Source of the DNA: JBJMQS01 sp045802605
GTDB lineage: Bacteria; Planctomycetota; Planctomycetia; Gemmatales; Gemmataceae
Assembly: GCA_045802605.1 (NCBI GenBank)
Contig: JBJMQS010000056.1
Coordinates: forward strand, 248,001-312,000
Direction of reading: 5' to 3'
Length of the DNA stretch: 64,000 nt
Shown here: one piece after another, positions 52,529-61,603 of the stretch
Layout of the letters: the number at the start of each line of letters is the position of its first letter
How positions within the stretch are numbered: the stretch's first letter is position 1
The notes under the pieces: model-generated
What the model saw: only the letters and a program-made list of their open reading frames with translations
Databases searched by the model: none
What the model was told of the DNA's origin: nothing
Made by a program: the position numbers and the translations under genes

Positions 52529-52555
52529 GTAATCCGCGACTCCGTCGCGGATTAC
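52529..52555. repeat. Hairpin at the end of the NfeD protease gene
   Basis: GTAATCCGCGAC / GTCGCGGATTAC with a TCC loop, a perfect 12-bp stem overlapping the NfeD stop codon. No clear T-tract; may be a terminator or a repeat. The 52399-52551 gap holds further smaller palindromes and no gene. Confidence 0.65.
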
Positions 52556-54738
52556 ACCCCTTTCACTACCACCCGATTACCTTCAATCTCCACCACCTGC
52601 ACGGCTGTGCCTGGTGGAATGAATCCACCCTCGCTGACCACGTCCACGAAGCGGTCGCCGAATCTCGCCATCCCGGCGGGGCGCAACATTGTCGCGGCGG
52701 TGCCGATGGCGCCGAGCAACGCAAGCGTTTCCGGGCTGGCGGTCGGCGCGGGGCCGAACTCGGCTTCGTCTGGCGGCATCAGTACCAAGCGATTGGCGAC
52801 CGGGATGTTGGGCAGAAAGCGCGCAACCGTGAATGCGGCAATGACGGATCCCGTCAACGCCACGCCGAATTTCAAGATCGTCGCACCGAGGCCGGCCCAT
52901 TCATGAGGCGATTGCGGCATGCGTTCGACCGTCGCCAACCCTAGGCCGAAGAGGATCAGTGCAATGCCGCTGAAGCCGATGATGCCGAAGCCCGGAATCA
53001 CGAAGATCTCGATTCCCAGAAGGACCAATCCGAGCAAGAACAACAAAACGGCGAGCATCGTGATCTGGCCATTCAGTTGGGACTGGGACCAGAAAAACAC
53101 CACGAAGCAGATTGCCGCGACGATGCCCGGCAAACTGACGCCCGGCATCTTCAGTTCGATGATCAAGCAGGCGATGCCCACCAGCACGAGGAACGTCGAA
53201 ACATACGGATCGGCGAAGAAGCTGGCGAAGCGGTCGAGCCAATCGGGCATGGCCGCACGCACTGCGCTCGGCTCGACGCCGTAGTGCCGGTAGACGTCGT
53301 TCAAATCCTCCGGCTTCGCGACCACGTAACGAGCAAAGCCCAAGCTGGGCGCAACATCAGCCGTTAACACCAACAACTTGCCCGGATGTTTCACCGTGTC
53401 TTCGGCCACCCACATCGGCTCGCCGGTCGGTTCTTTCTCCTGAAGTTCGATCGGTGTCAGGAATCGTCGCTCCTGCGCTGAGCCGGTCGCTCGCTTAGCG
53501 CGAATCAATTCCAGATCTTTGTCAAACAATCCGCGAATGATCGCGCCAGAGTAGCCTTGTGATTCCGCAAGATGGACGAGCGAATCGCGGACCGGGCCCA
53601 AATCAATGGGCGGCGGTGGCGGTTGGCCACGACGCGGTGGCGGAGGCGGCTTCATCAATCCCGAGAAGTCGCCCATCGTCGCCGACTTTGCCATCACGAT
53701 TTCATTGCAGCCAAGCGCGAGAAACATTGCGGTGTCCGGCGCGCTATAAGGTACGTAGGCGACAGTCATGATTGGCAGGCCACCCTCGCCCTTCATGCCG
53801 CGAATGACGTCGGCGATGCGGCGAGCGGTTTCGGTGCTGCCGCCGGAGCATTCAAGTTGCAGGATGAGCAAGTTGCCGCCGCGGGCGACTGCTCGGCTCA
53901 TTTGGCGTTCAAGGCTTGAGAGCAGGCCGCCGTCCACCGGCCCGCGAACTGGAATTTGCCAGACGACCGGCTGGCGATCCATCAAGACATTTTCGCGGAA
54001 GCTGCCCGGCGGCATGTTGTAGAGTTCTTCGATTTGTTGCCGGGTCGCCTTGATGGCTTTGCAAAGCTGGAACTTGCGCGCATCGGAGGCGTTCAACAAT
54101 GCAAGCGAGCCGGCGCGCAACACAGGCTTGCGATCGACAACGACCACCCCTTCCTTGATCGCGGCTTCTTCCTTGCTGGCATCGACATACCAGACGGCGC
54201 GATCATTCCGGCGGCCCTCCAAGACTTCCACTTTCTCATCGAGCATCTTCACCACAATTGCGCGATGCTCCGGTTTGGCAAAGCGCTCATAGGCGGTGAG
54301 GTGAATGGGATCAGGCGTTACACCGGGGGCGGCGGCCACTTGGCCGATCACTCCGTCCGGGCCCATGATCAGCTCGTCGCACGCCAGCACCGGCAGCACC
54401 GTGTGACGGGTCGTCTTGTTGCGAACAAACGCCACCGTCAGCAGCTTGCCCTCGCCACGTTTCTCACGGATGAAGTTGGCAAAGTCCAGACAGGGGCCGA
54501 AGTCCGGCGAAGCGACCTCCAGCCCTTCCGGATTGAAGTCGAAGATGATCTTGCGGAGCGATTGCCGCGACTCGGCCCGGGCCACCGTCTCTTTGATCTG
54601 GTTCACAACCGTGGACGTGATTGGGTTCGGCACGGTGACGAAGATGCCCGGCTCGTGCGGTTCATCCACCGCGGGGCCGCGGGCCAGGGCCATCGCCGTG
54701 GCGGTCGCGCCAACCAAAAGGGTCAAAAAGCGGATCAT
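52552..54738 (-). CDS. Long NfeD membrane serine protease (ClpP-like duplicate)
   Basis: A 728-residue protein. Signal peptide at the N-terminus, two ClpP-like regions (near 30-200 and 255-470), a Pro-rich insert (MKPPPPPRRG), three or four membrane helices (near 510-620), and a C-terminal OB domain ending VEIEGNRVVVKGV. The second ClpP region has CSGGSTETARR and a Ser in YVPYSAPDTAMFLALGCNE that corresponds to the catalytic Ser of 1510-type proteases. The first region keeps the fold but shows no Ser at the matching place (TTRHTVLPVLACDE). NfeD proteases cleave stomatin/flotillin-type partners; floA is 4 kb away. Confidence 0.88.
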   Translation of the reverse strand: MIRFLTLLVGATATAMALARGPAVDEPHEPGIFVTVPNPITSTVVNQIKETVARAESRQSLRKIIFDFNPEGLEVASPDFGPCLDFANFIREKRGEGKLLTVAFVRNKTTRHTVLPVLACDELIMGPDGVIGQVAAAPGVTPDPIHLTAYERFAKPEHRAIVVKMLDEKVEVLEGRRNDRAVWYVDASKEEAAIKEGVVVVDRKPVLRAGSLALLNASDARKFQLCKAIKATRQQIEELYNMPPGSFRENVLMDRQPVVWQIPVRGPVDGGLLSSLERQMSRAVARGGNLLILQLECSGGSTETARRIADVIRGMKGEGGLPIMTVAYVPYSAPDTAMFLALGCNEIVMAKSATMGDFSGLMKPPPPPRRGQPPPPPIDLGPVRDSLVHLAESQGYSGAIIRGLFDKDLELIRAKRATGSAQERRFLTPIELQEKEPTGEPMWVAEDTVKHPGKLLVLTADVAPSLGFARYVVAKPEDLNDVYRHYGVEPSAVRAAMPDWLDRFASFFADPYVSTFLVLVGIACLIIELKMPGVSLPGIVAAICFVVFFWSQSQLNGQITMLAVLLFLLGLVLLGIEIFVIPGFGIIGFSGIALILFGLGLATVERMPQSPHEWAGLGATILKFGVALTGSVIAAFTVARFLPNIPVANRLVLMPPDEAEFGPAPTASPETLALLGAIGTAATMLRPAGMARFGDRFVDVVSEGGFIPPGTAVQVVEIEGNRVVVKGV

Positions 54739-54895
54739 TCAAACTCCTTGCGGAACCTCCGAAGGTATCATAACGGTCGCTGTCGAGGGGCGTAGAAGGA
54801 CTTCTGCCTGTCTTGTTGTTCGTTCGGGGGTGCCAGGAATTCCAATTTCGCAGCCCCCGAACTCAGATCATCGGCCGTTCGAGGCCATTTATCCC

Positions 54896-54923
54896 TTGTG
54901 GGCGAATTGAGCCCGGTTAAAAT
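54896..54923 (+). promoter_or_regulatory. Weak candidate promoter of fabF
   Basis: TTGTGG (54896-54901), 16-base spacer and TAAAAT (54918-54923), directly before a hairpin leader. Weak -35, good -10. The 54739-55017 gap otherwise holds no gene. Confidence 0.35.
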
Positions 54924-54928
54924 CCGTG

Positions 54929-54967
54929 CACCCAACGTAACTCTGGTAGTTACGGGCACTTTGGGTG
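54929..54967 (+). promoter_or_regulatory. Two-level hairpin in the fabF leader
   Basis: CACCCAA (54929-54935) pairs with TTGGGTG (54961-54967); inside it GTAACT (54937-54942) pairs with AGTTAC (54948-54953). The structure would lie at the 5' end of the fabF message, 50 bases before the start codon. Confidence 0.4.
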
Positions 54968-55017
54968 AATCTCACCTCCGGCATTGGATAGCCGCTTAAC
55001 CCTCGTTAGGGGCGTTT

Positions 55018-56304
55018 ATGCGCCGCGTTGTCGTCACCGGATTGGGGGTCGTCGCCCCCAACGGAGTCGGCAAGGAAGCCTTCTGGGAGGCTTGCCTCAA
55101 TGGCCGCAGCGGCGTTCGAGCCATTCGCTCGTTCGACGCCCGCTCCTATCCCGTCAACATTGCCGGCGAAGTTTCCAATTTCGACGTGCTCCCGTATGTC
55201 CAAGACGAACATCGCAAATCTATTAAGGTGATGAACCGCCCGACGCAATTCGCCGTCGGAGCGGCGGTGCTCGCCGCGCGCGATTCGGGAGTGGACCTGC
55301 CCGCCGAAAATCCCGAACGCATCGGCGTCGTGATGGGCACGGGCGTAGTGCCCATCAACATGTCGGAACTATCGCCTGCACTCGTGGGCGCTTCCGATAG
55401 CGACGGGCGATTGCAAATCGAGCAACTCAGCCGGACTGGTCCCGATGCACTCATGCCGCTTTGGATCCTGAAGTACTTGCCGAACATGGTCGCAGCCCAT
55501 GTCTCGATGGCGATCAATGCTCAAGGTCCCAACAGTACGATCACGACCGCGTGCGTCGCTGGTACGCAGGCGATTGGCGAAGGATTCCGACTCGTGCAGC
55601 GCGGCGACGCTGACATGGTATTTGCCGGAGGCGCGGATAGCCGCATCGATCCACTCATGCTCTTGGCCTACACCCGGCTCGGCACTTTGAGCCGAGCCGA
55701 TCGACCGCCCGAGGAAGTCTCCCGGCCATTCGATCGTACCCGCGACGGCTTCGTGCTCGGCGAAGGGGCCGGAGTATTGATCCTCGAAGAGTACGAACGG
55801 GCAAAAGCGCGTGGGGCGCCAATCTGTGCCGAGGTGCTTGGCTTCGGCTCGAGCTTCGACGCTTACTCATTGACCAAACCGGATCCCGAAGCCAAAGGTG
55901 CTGCCCGCGCCATCGAAGCGGCGCTGCGCGAAGCCCGCGTCAATCGCGACGAAGTGGATTACATCAACGCCCATGGCACGAGCACCCGGCTCAACGATCA
56001 GATGGAGACGGTGGCGGTCAAGCGCGTGTTCGGCGCGCACGCTCGCCGCTTCCCCATGTCCTCGATCAAATCTATGGTCGGCCATCTGATTGGGGCGGCC
56101 GGCGCGGTTGAAGCCGTGGCCCTATCGATGTCACTGCGCGACGGAGCAGTGCCCCCGACGATCAACTTGAAAGAGCGCGACCCGGCGTGCGATTTGGACT
56201 ACGTGCCTCAGACAGCCCGCGAGTTGCCCGTAAATATGGCCGTTTCCACGAGTTTCGGCTTCGGCGGCCAAAACGGTGCGCTCGTGATGCGGCGCATAGC
56301 GTAA
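55018..56304 (+). CDS. fabF: Beta-ketoacyl-ACP synthase II (FabF-like)
   Basis: A 428-residue condensing enzyme. RRVVVTGLGVVAPNG is the opening; the catalytic triad is Cys179 (TTACVAGTQAIGEGF), His319 (NAHGTST) and His356 (MVGHLIGAAG). GEGAGVLILEE and the C-terminal STSFGFGGQNGALV are conserved. It extends acyl chains by condensing acyl-ACP with malonyl-ACP in fatty acid or polyketide synthesis. The absence of an acyl carrier protein or other fab gene nearby is notable. The symbol is based on the catalytic pattern; a polyketide role is possible. Confidence 0.93.
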   Translation: MRRVVVTGLGVVAPNGVGKEAFWEACLNGRSGVRAIRSFDARSYPVNIAGEVSNFDVLPYVQDEHRKSIKVMNRPTQFAVGAAVLAARDSGVDLPAENPERIGVVMGTGVVPINMSELSPALVGASDSDGRLQIEQLSRTGPDALMPLWILKYLPNMVAAHVSMAINAQGPNSTITTACVAGTQAIGEGFRLVQRGDADMVFAGGADSRIDPLMLLAYTRLGTLSRADRPPEEVSRPFDRTRDGFVLGEGAGVLILEEYERAKARGAPICAEVLGFGSSFDAYSLTKPDPEAKGAARAIEAALREARVNRDEVDYINAHGTSTRLNDQMETVAVKRVFGAHARRFPMSSIKSMVGHLIGAAGAVEAVALSMSLRDGAVPPTINLKERDPACDLDYVPQTARELPVNMAVSTSFGFGGQNGALVMRRIA

Positions 56305-56375
56305 AACCGGCTAATTGAGGGAGAGCTAAACCAGCGGCTATAATGTCGCTGGTTTGTCGTTGCGCGAGATTTGTC

Positions 56376-56981
56376 ATGAGTTCGATTTCAGAGCTGCCGA
56401 TTGGGATGCCGCCCGGCCCGGTGTGGAAGTTCACCGTCGAGCAGTATCACCAAATGATCAATTCGGGCACGCTCACTGAAAATGATCCGGTTGAACTCAT
56501 CGAAGGTTGGATCCTGCCCAAGATGCCACAAAGCCCTGACCACATGACCGCGATCGGATTGCTTGATGATATGCTCCGCGAGCAATTACCGGATGATTGG
56601 CACGTTCGCACCCAGGGACCGATTACGACATCCGATAGTGAACCCGAACCTGACTTGGTTGTCGCTCGCGGCAAACGACTTGAATTCGCCCGGCGCCATC
56701 CGGGGCCGGGCGACATCGGACTGGTTGCCGAAGTTTCGAATTCATCGCTTGCATTCGACCGCACGACCAAGGCGCGGGTGTACGCACGAGCTGGAATTGC
56801 AAGTTACTGGATTCTGAACGCTGATCAGCGCACTGTCGAAGTTTTCACAGACCCTGATTCGACGAGTGCCCACCCCAATTACCGAAATCACAACGTGTAT
56901 CCGCGAGGTGAAACTGTAGGGCTCACCGTGGATGGCCGCAAACTTGCATCGATTGAAATATCTTCTCTGTTTCCGCTCTAA
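56376..56981 (+). CDS. Uma2-family (DUF820) putative endonuclease
   Basis: A 201-residue protein from the ATG at 56376. VELIEGWILPKMPQSPDH, EPEPDLVVARG, LVAEVSNSSLAFDR and KARVYARAGIASYWILN are the Uma2 signature, a PD-(D/E)XK-like nuclease fold with Glu, Asp and Lys residues that could form the metal site. Uma2 genes are abundant in planctomycetes and cyanobacteria; the role is not established. It lies 72 bases after fabF and 54 bases before the exosortase gene, so it is probably not part of either unit. Confidence 0.9.
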   Translation: MSSISELPIGMPPGPVWKFTVEQYHQMINSGTLTENDPVELIEGWILPKMPQSPDHMTAIGLLDDMLREQLPDDWHVRTQGPITTSDSEPEPDLVVARGKRLEFARRHPGPGDIGLVAEVSNSSLAFDRTTKARVYARAGIASYWILNADQRTVEVFTDPDSTSAHPNYRNHNVYPRGETVGLTVDGRKLASIEISSLFPL

Positions 56982-57035
56982 TCCGACCTATCTTGACCAA
57001 TTTTCCATTTCCAGCCACAATCGTCCGGCCTCGGC

Positions 57036-57950
57036 GTGCGCGCCGAGCGGCACGGCAGGGACCGCCGTGTCAAGATCCCACGCGCGGAGCGGCAATCCGT
57101 GGGTCACCGTTTACAAATCATCGTCGTCGCCAGCCTCGCCGGACTGACCGCGTGGGCGTACTGGCCCACGTTTGTGTCGCTCACGACTGTGTGGCACGAT
57201 AACGCTCAATATTCCCATGGCTACTTGGTCCCGCCATTTGCGGCCTATTTGCTGTGGCTGCGCCGCGATCAGTTTCCAACAACACGCAATCCAGCGCCAC
57301 TGAGCGGCGGTTTGTTGCTGTTGACGGGGATCGGTCTGCACACTTTTGCCGGTTGGCGATTTGCAGAATGGCCGGAGTCGATTTCGCTGCTGCCTTATCT
57401 ACTCGGGCTGACCGCGACGTTTGGTGGTTGGGCTGTTGTGCGCTGGGTATTGCCCGCGGTCGGGTTCCTGGCGTTCATGGTGCCTCTGCCGTACCGCATC
57501 GAAGTGGCCATGGGCGCTCCGCTGCAAAGTCTGGCGACCACGGTCAGCACGTTTGTGCTGCAGACGCTTGGGCAGCCGGCGGTCGCGGAAGGCAACACGA
57601 TTCTTTTGCGTGAAGTCCGGCTCGGTGTTGTTGAGGCCTGTAGCGGCCTAAAAATGTTGGTGACGTTCGTCACGTTTGCGACGGCCGTGTGCCTCGTGGT
57701 TAAGAAACCGCTCTCCGACAAGCTCGTGATACTGGTGAGCGCGATCCCAATCTCGCTGGCGGTGAATGTCATTCGCATCGTGTTGACGGGCATCATGTAT
57801 CTGCACGTCAGCGGCGAGTCGGCCAAGGCGTTTTACCACGACTTGGCCGGCTGGATCATGATGCCTTTGGCGCTGGCGTTTCTTGGTTTGGAATTGTGGG
57901 TGCTCCAGCACTTGATCATCGAACAGCCCGCCCGGCTGCCGGCTCGTTGA
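57036..57950 (+). CDS. Exosortase (transpeptidase-like protein sorting enzyme)
   Basis: A 304-residue polytopic protein with about eight membrane helices. The exosortase active site is present: Cys202 (VEACSGLKML), Arg247 (NVIRIVLTG) and His268 (FYHDLAGW). WHDNAQYSHGYLVPPFAAYLLW is the conserved N-terminal motif. Exosortases process C-terminal PEP-CTERM-like anchors on secreted proteins. No substrate with such an anchor was found in the window. The start codon is uncertain (GTG at 57036 or 57099). The gene heads the exopolysaccharide operon and is followed after 19 bases by the chain-length protein; EpsI is a separate gene here, whereas it is fused to the exosortase in some systems. Confidence 0.92.
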   Translation: MRAERHGRDRRVKIPRAERQSVGHRLQIIVVASLAGLTAWAYWPTFVSLTTVWHDNAQYSHGYLVPPFAAYLLWLRRDQFPTTRNPAPLSGGLLLLTGIGLHTFAGWRFAEWPESISLLPYLLGLTATFGGWAVVRWVLPAVGFLAFMVPLPYRIEVAMGAPLQSLATTVSTFVLQTLGQPAVAEGNTILLREVRLGVVEACSGLKMLVTFVTFATAVCLVVKKPLSDKLVILVSAIPISLAVNVIRIVLTGIMYLHVSGESAKAFYHDLAGWIMMPLALAFLGLELWVLQHLIIEQPARLPAR

Positions 57951-57969
57951 AGCCGAAGGGAAGGATTCC

Positions 57970-60195
57970 ATGGCCGCCGCAGTTGCCCTCTCTGCTCCTG
58001 ACACTCGCCCTGACGGGCCGGTGCTTTTGACCATTCCGCCGCGCCCGCCAATTGGCCGCGATCCCTCGCGGCGATCTAGCGTCGATGCCGGCGAATTCAG
58101 CGCGAAGGATGTATTCAAGGCGCTGCGGTATCACGCCGTGCTGTTTTTGACGCTTGGCACTCTGGCTGCGGTCGCGCTCGGCGCGGCCGGGTGGTTCTTG
58201 TTCCCGACGCGCTACACGACATATGCCATGTTGCGAGTCGAGTCGAGCATACCCTCATTGCTCGACAACCCACAGAACAACACTGGCCGCAGCGACTTCG
58301 CCAATTACATCAGCACCCAGGCCGGCCTGATCAAAAGCCACAAGATCATGAACCGAGCCATTCGCAAACCGAACGTGCTCAACTTGCCGATGCTCCAGGG
58401 CTACGACGACCCGGCCGCATTTCTCGAAGAGAAAGTGACGCTCGAATTCTCGGAGCGTTCGGAGCTATTGAAAGTGGCGATGTCCGGCGAAGACCCGGCA
58501 CAAATCACAAACATCGTTAACGGCGTGGTGGACGCGTTCATCACCGAAGTGGACACCTACAAGCAAGACAAGCAACAGAAATATGACAAGCTATTGCGAA
58601 CCAAGAACGAGCAAGAGCGCATCCTCGACGACCTGCTCAAAAGTTATGCCGCGCAGTTTCGCCAGCCCACCGCCAATGAAGCCAAGGTCAAAATGCGGCA
58701 GGGGCGATTGCTGCGCTACAACCAGCTATTGCTCGAAGATGCCCGCGTGAAAGCAGAACTGAATCGAACACGCGAGTTGATCGCCGCAGCCCTCGCCCAC
58801 CCGCCGGAACCGGTGCAAAAGCCGGAGTCTGCTGTCGCGATGGCGGCTGATGTAACTTTCCAAATCGAGACCGATCCGCTGGTGCAGCAAAAAGCGGCTG
58901 ATGTAAAACGCATCGAGAACTACATCACCAACTACCGGCGCACGGCCGCGAACCCCGAATCGGACCACATGAAGGACTACCAGCGGCGTTTGGCAAAGGA
59001 GAAGGGTGAACTCGAAGAACTCAAGAATCAGCGGACGGAAACGCTCAAGCGATCGCTGGCAGCTCAAACTCACGTCGTCACGCCGCAACCCTTCGACGCT
59101 CCGACTGCGGTGGCGAAACTGCAAGGCACCGTCGAGCGGCTCACGATCGACGAGAAAAACGTGAACGACGAGTTGCGTGGCTTCGCCGATCTGCTCGCCG
59201 AGGAGCCAGTCACGGGTCCACCGCCCGAGGAAGCCCGCGTCCGCATTCAATTAGAGTCGGCCCAACGGATGGTCAGCCAGCTCGAAAACCAGTCGAAGAT
59301 TCAGAAAGCGGAGTTGGAAGCTGACGATCGCGTGAAGCTCATCGAGAAGGCAAACGTACCGCAAAATCGCGAGATGAAAAAGCAGCTAGCGTTCACCGGC
59401 ATTGGCGGCCTGGCGGGCTTTGCCCTCGTGGGCGGCTTGATCACGATGGGCGAACTTCGCCGCCGGAGGGTCTACGCGCACACCGACGAGGTCTTTAGCC
59501 AAGTACCCCTGCTGGGCCGAATTCCCGAGCATGGCTTTGTGCGACCGGTGGCCGGGGCCGAGCCCGCTGCGGATGACACGCAAGGCTTGGCGTTCCGCGA
59601 GGCCATCGACCGGATCAAGACACTGGTTCTGCGGCAGATGCTCAAATCGCGGATGCAGACGCTGCTGGTGACGAGCCCATCCCCCGACGAAGGCAAATCG
59701 ATCTTGGCGTGGAATCTGGCGGCTGGATTGGCTCGCACGGATTACCGCGTGTTGTTCATCGATGCCAATTTGCATGCGCCGACGATTCACAAGCATCTGG
59801 AAATTGCGATGCCCGCCGGGCTGGCGGAAACGCTCCGCGAGGAGCGGACGCTGACCGAAGTTGTATTGCGAACCGCCGCGCCGAATCTGTTCTGTGTCGC
59901 GGCGGGCAATGTGAATGAAGAGGCCAAGCGTGGACTCGACAAAGGCGCTTTGCAGAAGGTGCTCGACCGCGCCCGACGAGAGTTTGATTTTGTGGTGATC
60001 GACTCGTGCGCCTTGGTACAGGCGGTCGATCCGTTGTACATCGCACAGCGCGTTGATGCCGCCTTGTTGAGTGTGCGGACGTTCCAAAGCCGGGTGCCGG
60101 CGATCGAGCAAGCGTGCCGCCGGCTGAAAATGCTCGGCACGACCGTCCTGGGCGCGGTGTTAACCGATCCGACATTGAGCGGAGCCGACGTTTGA
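57970..60195 (+). CDS. Wzc-like polysaccharide chain-length protein with kinase-like domain
   Basis: A 741-residue protein. A membrane helix near residues 55-75 and another near 475-500 enclose a long coiled-coil periplasmic part with a Wzz-type opening. The C-terminal BY-kinase-like ATPase has a Walker A variant (SPSPDEGKS; Lys576, the usual Gly replaced by Asp573), a Walker A' variant (LFIDANLHAP) and a Walker B variant (VVIDSCAL), so catalysis may be weak. The Tyr cluster expected at the C-terminus is missing. The protein should set exopolysaccharide chain length. It overlaps the EpsI gene by one base. Confidence 0.9.
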   Translation: MAAAVALSAPDTRPDGPVLLTIPPRPPIGRDPSRRSSVDAGEFSAKDVFKALRYHAVLFLTLGTLAAVALGAAGWFLFPTRYTTYAMLRVESSIPSLLDNPQNNTGRSDFANYISTQAGLIKSHKIMNRAIRKPNVLNLPMLQGYDDPAAFLEEKVTLEFSERSELLKVAMSGEDPAQITNIVNGVVDAFITEVDTYKQDKQQKYDKLLRTKNEQERILDDLLKSYAAQFRQPTANEAKVKMRQGRLLRYNQLLLEDARVKAELNRTRELIAAALAHPPEPVQKPESAVAMAADVTFQIETDPLVQQKAADVKRIENYITNYRRTAANPESDHMKDYQRRLAKEKGELEELKNQRTETLKRSLAAQTHVVTPQPFDAPTAVAKLQGTVERLTIDEKNVNDELRGFADLLAEEPVTGPPPEEARVRIQLESAQRMVSQLENQSKIQKAELEADDRVKLIEKANVPQNREMKKQLAFTGIGGLAGFALVGGLITMGELRRRRVYAHTDEVFSQVPLLGRIPEHGFVRPVAGAEPAADDTQGLAFREAIDRIKTLVLRQMLKSRMQTLLVTSPSPDEGKSILAWNLAAGLARTDYRVLFIDANLHAPTIHKHLEIAMPAGLAETLREERTLTEVVLRTAAPNLFCVAAGNVNEEAKRGLDKGALQKVLDRARREFDFVVIDSCALVQAVDPLYIAQRVDAALLSVRTFQSRVPAIEQACRRLKMLGTTVLGAVLTDPTLSGADV

Positions 60196-60818
60196 TGAAC
60201 GGGGTGACTCGATTTTTGTTAGTTGCCGCTCTGATCACGGGTGCGACGATCGCGCATGGTTATGTCACCGGCCGGTGGACCGCTCACGCCTCGCAAGCAA
60301 GCTACGCCCTGCCCGCGTTGCCGCAGACGCTTGGCAATTGGCGCGGGGAAGAGGTCAAATCGGATCTCGGGATCGATCAGCGGCTCACCAACTTGACCCG
60401 CCGTTACACGCGTGGAACACGGTCGTTCACAATTTCTCTCACGGTTGGACCCGCGGGGCTCGCGGCCCAGCACACGCCCGAATACTGCTATCCGTCGAGT
60501 GGATATCACACCGTTGGAACCACGCTTTTGATGACCGTCCCGGACCGTGCCGACGTATTCCGCAACGCGGTGTATCGCACCGAGTTCGGCGACGCGGCCC
60601 AATCTTTACGCATCCTTTGGGCCTGGAATGCCGATGGAAATTGGGTGGCGCCGCGCTACCCGGAGCTGCAATTTCTGGGTCGGGTGGCTCTCCGCAAGCT
60701 GTATGTGGTATCCGCGGACGCGGATCGGGCCCCCGAGGATGATGCGGAATTGCAGGATTTTCTCAAGCAATTGCTCGCCGCGTTGCACGACTCGCAATTC
60801 TCCTCGCCGCCCGCCTGA
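60195..60818 (+). CDS. EpsI-family exosortase-associated protein
   Basis: A 207-residue protein starting at the ATG overlapping the previous stop (TGATG). N-terminal membrane anchor (FLLVAALITGATIAHGYVT), then the EpsI landmarks LPQTLGNWRGEEV, HTPEYCYPSSGYHTVG and LRILWAWNADGNWVAPRYPE. EpsI proteins accompany exosortases and are needed for exopolysaccharide production. The protein stays at the membrane with most of its mass outside. Confidence 0.92.
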   Translation: MNGVTRFLLVAALITGATIAHGYVTGRWTAHASQASYALPALPQTLGNWRGEEVKSDLGIDQRLTNLTRRYTRGTRSFTISLTVGPAGLAAQHTPEYCYPSSGYHTVGTTLLMTVPDRADVFRNAVYRTEFGDAAQSLRILWAWNADGNWVAPRYPELQFLGRVALRKLYVVSADADRAPEDDAELQDFLKQLLAALHDSQFSSPPA

Positions 60819-60846
60819 AACTCGTCACGGAAGATGGGAGCGACGG

Positions 60847-61593
60847 ATGACGCGTCCGACGACGCTGCTTTCCGCAGAAGCGCCTTTGATTTTGCACTTG
60901 CCGCGAACGCCGCGCGGCAATGCCGCGGCCCCCACACGTCTCCACTTCCTGCGAATCAAGCGCGTCTGCGATGTTATCTCGTCCATCGTGATACTGGCCA
61001 TCACGAGCCCCTTCATTCTCTTGGCAATGGCGCTGGTGCGACTAACTTCCAGAGGCCCGGCGATTTACACGCAAAAGCGCGTGGGCATGCATGGCCGTGA
61101 GTTTGTCATCTACAAGATTCGCACGATGCGCGCCGATGCCGAGGAGCAAGGCCCGCGTTGGTGCTTGCCGCACGATCACCGCGTCACGCTCGTCGGACGC
61201 TTGTTACGCAAATCGCATCTGGATGAGTTGCCGCAGTTGTGGAATGTGCTCATCGGCGAGATGAGCCTGATCGGGCCCCGGCCCGAGCGGCCCGAGTTCA
61301 TGCCGAAGTTGCGGGCCTTTGTGCCGGACTACGATTCACGACACCAAGTGTTGCCGGGGATCACCGGTCTTGCGCAAGTGCAGGTCGATGCTGATACGGA
61401 TGTGCAAAACGTGGCCCGCAAGCTCAGCTATGATCTGTACTACATTGGCCATCAAGGGATGTCGCTTGAATTGCGGATCCTAGCGTGCACGGTGCTGAAG
61501 CTCTTTGGAGTGCCGCTTCCCGCATTGCGAAGTCTGCTCAATCTCAATGTCGATCGCATTCCCGCGCTCGCGGCGTGGCGGCAAGCCGCGTGA
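60847..61593 (+). CDS. Undecaprenyl-phosphate sugar-1-phosphate transferase
   Basis: A 248-residue enzyme from the ATG at 60847 (GGGAG upstream). One large membrane helix (ISSIVILAITSPFILLAMAL) followed by the family motifs FVIYKIRTMRADAE, DELPQLWNVL and MSLIGPRPERPEF. The enzyme starts repeat-unit synthesis by loading a sugar phosphate onto undecaprenyl phosphate. The upstream ATG at 60547 lies inside the EpsI gene and is rejected. Fourth gene of the operon. Confidence 0.94.
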   Translation: MTRPTTLLSAEAPLILHLPRTPRGNAAAPTRLHFLRIKRVCDVISSIVILAITSPFILLAMALVRLTSRGPAIYTQKRVGMHGREFVIYKIRTMRADAEEQGPRWCLPHDHRVTLVGRLLRKSHLDELPQLWNVLIGEMSLIGPRPERPEFMPKLRAFVPDYDSRHQVLPGITGLAQVQVDADTDVQNVARKLSYDLYYIGHQGMSLELRILACTVLKLFGVPLPALRSLLNLNVDRIPALAAWRQAA

Positions 61594-61603
61594 TGGGGCC
61601 TCC

